Of a stretch of 64,000 bases of DNA, positions 62,666-64,000 are shown piece by piece. The notes below the pieces were generated by a model that searched no databases, was not told where the DNA came from, and saw nothing but the letters and a program-made list of their open reading frames with translations. The DNA comes from Chryseobacterium sp. ON_d1. Its GTDB lineage: Bacteria > Bacteroidota > Bacteroidia > Flavobacteriales > Weeksellaceae. Position 1 is the first letter of the stretch. Each line of letters begins with the position of its first letter. Location of the stretch: positions 48,121 through 112,120 of the forward strand of contig NZ_BJTC01000007.1 in the NCBI RefSeq assembly GCF_006829085.1. The letters are read 5' to 3'. Both the position numbers and the translations under genes were made by a program.

Positions 62666-63544
62666 ATGAAAAAAATCATCATAGCAAGTTTATTCCTTTT
62701 CGGTTTAAACAGCATCAATGCTCAAAAATCAATTCCGTTATACAAAGGAAAAGCACCCGGAACAGAAAACTGGACCCAAAAAGAAGCACAGCAGTTCAAT
62801 GAGCTGTTCAAAACAGAAGTCGTTTTCAATGTTTCACAGCCTTCCATGCTGGTTTTTGAAGCCGATAAAGCAAAGGCCAATGGAACTGTAATCGTTATCG
62901 CTCCGGGGGGAGGTTTTCAAAGTTTATCCATCAACCGGGAAGGGGTTGATATGGCAAAAAAACTGGCGGAAAACGGAATTACCGCAGTAGTTTTAAAATA
63001 CAGATTGCTGGAAACAAAATCCAACGATCCAGCCAGAGAAATGATGGAAAATATCAAAGACAGAAAAGCTTTTGACGCGAAAACTGCACCTATTAAGGCA
63101 ATGGCTGGAGATGATATCAAAATGGCAATTTCTTATATCAGAACCCACGCCAAAGAGTTAAACATCAATCCTGAAAAATTAGGTGTTATTGGATTTTCGG
63201 CAGGGGCAAGTGTAATCCTGGAAAGTATTTTTCACAGTAAAGATGTTTCAACGCTGCCTAATTTTGCAGCATCCATTTATGGTGGTCCCAGTCAGGAAAT
63301 TTTAGATACAGAACTTCCAAAATCTCCTCTTCCTTTATTTATTTGTGCCGCAAGTGACGACCAGTTAAAACTGGCACCAAAATCAGTTTTGCTTTATAAT
63401 AAATGGCTGGAAGCGGGACAGCCAACTGAGCTTCATATCTATGAAAAAGGTGGGCATGGTTTCGGAATGGGAAAACAGAACCTCCCTGTTGACCAATGGT
63501 CAGATGTCTATCTGGACTGGCTGAGATTCCACAAATTTCTGTAA
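62666..63544 (+). CDS. Secreted alpha/beta-hydrolase esterase (acetyl-xylan-esterase-like)
   Basis: A 292-residue protein; start at 62666 gives signal peptide MKKIIIASLFLFGLNSINAQ. It shows APGGGFQSLSINREG (HGGG-like oxyanion loop), nucleophile S in GFSAGAS, acid D in ASDDQ and base H in GGHGFGM, all in the right order for BD-FAE/acetyl-esterase-type enzymes. Its place between esterase and GH3 genes fits debranching of a decorated xylan. About 220 bp upstream are without gene. Confidence 0.85.
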   Translation: MKKIIIASLFLFGLNSINAQKSIPLYKGKAPGTENWTQKEAQQFNELFKTEVVFNVSQPSMLVFEADKAKANGTVIVIAPGGGFQSLSINREGVDMAKKLAENGITAVVLKYRLLETKSNDPAREMMENIKDRKAFDAKTAPIKAMAGDDIKMAISYIRTHAKELNINPEKLGVIGFSAGASVILESIFHSKDVSTLPNFAASIYGGPSQEILDTELPKSPLPLFICAASDDQLKLAPKSVLLYNKWLEAGQPTELHIYEKGGHGFGMGKQNLPVDQWSDVYLDWLRFHKFL

Positions 63545-63655
63545 ATCATTAAACTATAAATAGTAACCACAAAAGGAAGGTCAGTTTTAAATCTGAAATT
63601 TTATATAACCCATTGATAAAAAACTTTTGTGAGTAGAAAATAAAATATCAACAGT

Positions 63656-64000
63656 ATGAATAAGAACGAAACTACCTTGCTGATGCTTTCGAAAAAAGCA
63701 AAATTTGCAGGATTGTTCCTGGCTTTATTAGCAGCTTCGCCTTTTGTAAAGGCTCAAAATAGCCCGACAGTTACCGTTGGCGGAAAAGTATTCAAAGACC
63801 TCAATAAAAACGGGAAGCTTGATGTTTGGGAAGACACAAGACTTTCAGTGGATAAAAGAATTGATGCGATTATCAGCCAAATGACCAACGAAGAAAAGGT
63901 TAATCTTTTAATTGGAACCGGAATGCCCGGAATTGAAGTTTTGACCGGTCCGGTTGGAGATTCAAAGCAGGGATTAGTCCCCGGTGCAGCCGGAGGAACA
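63656..64000 (+). CDS. GH3 family glycoside hydrolase 2 (3' end outside window)
   Basis: The first 115 codons of a second secreted GH3 enzyme. A signal peptide (about 1-37, ending PFVKAQ) is followed by the same EF-hand-like loop as in GH3 gene 1 (FKDLNKNGKLDVWED, versus FKDLNRNGKLDKYED) and by the start of the barrel (KRIDAIISQMTNEEKVNLLIGTGMPG), typical of beta-glucosidase/xylosidase-type GH3 members. The sequence is open to the last base of the window. Confidence 0.9.
   Translation, partial: MNKNETTLLMLSKKAKFAGLFLALLAASPFVKAQNSPTVTVGGKVFKDLNKNGKLDVWEDTRLSVDKRIDAIISQMTNEEKVNLLIGTGMPGIEVLTGPVGDSKQGLVPGAAGGT

Overview
The window is AT-rich DNA from a Bacteroidota bacterium, most likely a flavobacterium of the Weeksellaceae such as Chryseobacterium or a close relative. 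The basis is the gene content (TonB-dependent receptor plus glycan-hydrolase locus, many short lipoproteins, a PKD-bearing contractile injection locus, a GG-leader peptide starting MKNLKKISRK), candidate TAnnTTTG-type promoter elements, and codon and base use. The genus is inferred from recognised protein families, not from a marker gene.

Region 1 (1-36369) is a nearly complete extracellular contractile injection system (eCIS, the Afp/PVC/MAC/AlgoCIS group): sheath and tube genes with a near-perfect 786-bp duplication, a second tube protein, a DUF5908-like small protein, a LysM tube-baseplate adaptor, a VgrG-like spike, a PAAR tip, a gp25 baseplate protein, two very large baseplate-J-like proteins, two paralogous ~1000-residue PKD/Ig-type structural proteins, and the AAA+ ATPase. 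No capsid, terminase, portal or integrase is present, so it is not a prophage. Within the locus are a divergently placed self-cleaving XRE-S24 repressor, small regulator-like ORFs, a holin-like protein, a 1452-residue coiled-coil/membrane protein ending in an HEHGH zinc-peptidase-like toxin domain with two candidate immunity genes, three paralogous fibre-like genes each preceded by the same repeated leader, a 327-bp tandem repeat, and a lysis pair (lipoprotein plus GH24 lysozyme). The likely logic is DNA-damage or stress de-repression, particle assembly, then holin/lysozyme release.

Region 2 (36370-42520) is a small accessory island: a putative phage abortive infection protein (putAbiC family), two small genes sharing the same upstream and terminator sequences, a double-glycine-leader six-cysteine peptide, a decayed copy of the lysozyme 3' end, a lipoprotein gene broken by one base in a G tract, and several lipoproteins and an outer-membrane barrel of unknown function.

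Region 3 (42527-52571, minus strand) is an orphan type VI secretion (T6SSiii-type) VgrG island. VgrG is followed by three putative anti-bacterial effectors with different C-terminal ends (CHAP/NlpC-like amidase, lysozyme-like, M15-type peptidase), all built on what looks like the same N-terminal module, each paired with a secreted lipoprotein or exported protein that is a candidate immunity factor. No T6SS core genes are in the window.

Region 4 (52744-64000) holds an MG2/plug-domain outer-membrane-associated protein, an NrtR-like Nudix regulator, and a carbohydrate-utilisation locus: TonB-dependent receptor, GH3 glycosidase, esterase with an N-terminal E-set domain, alpha/beta-hydrolase esterase, and the start of a second GH3 enzyme that runs off the window. 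Its content suggests a hemicellulose such as xylan.
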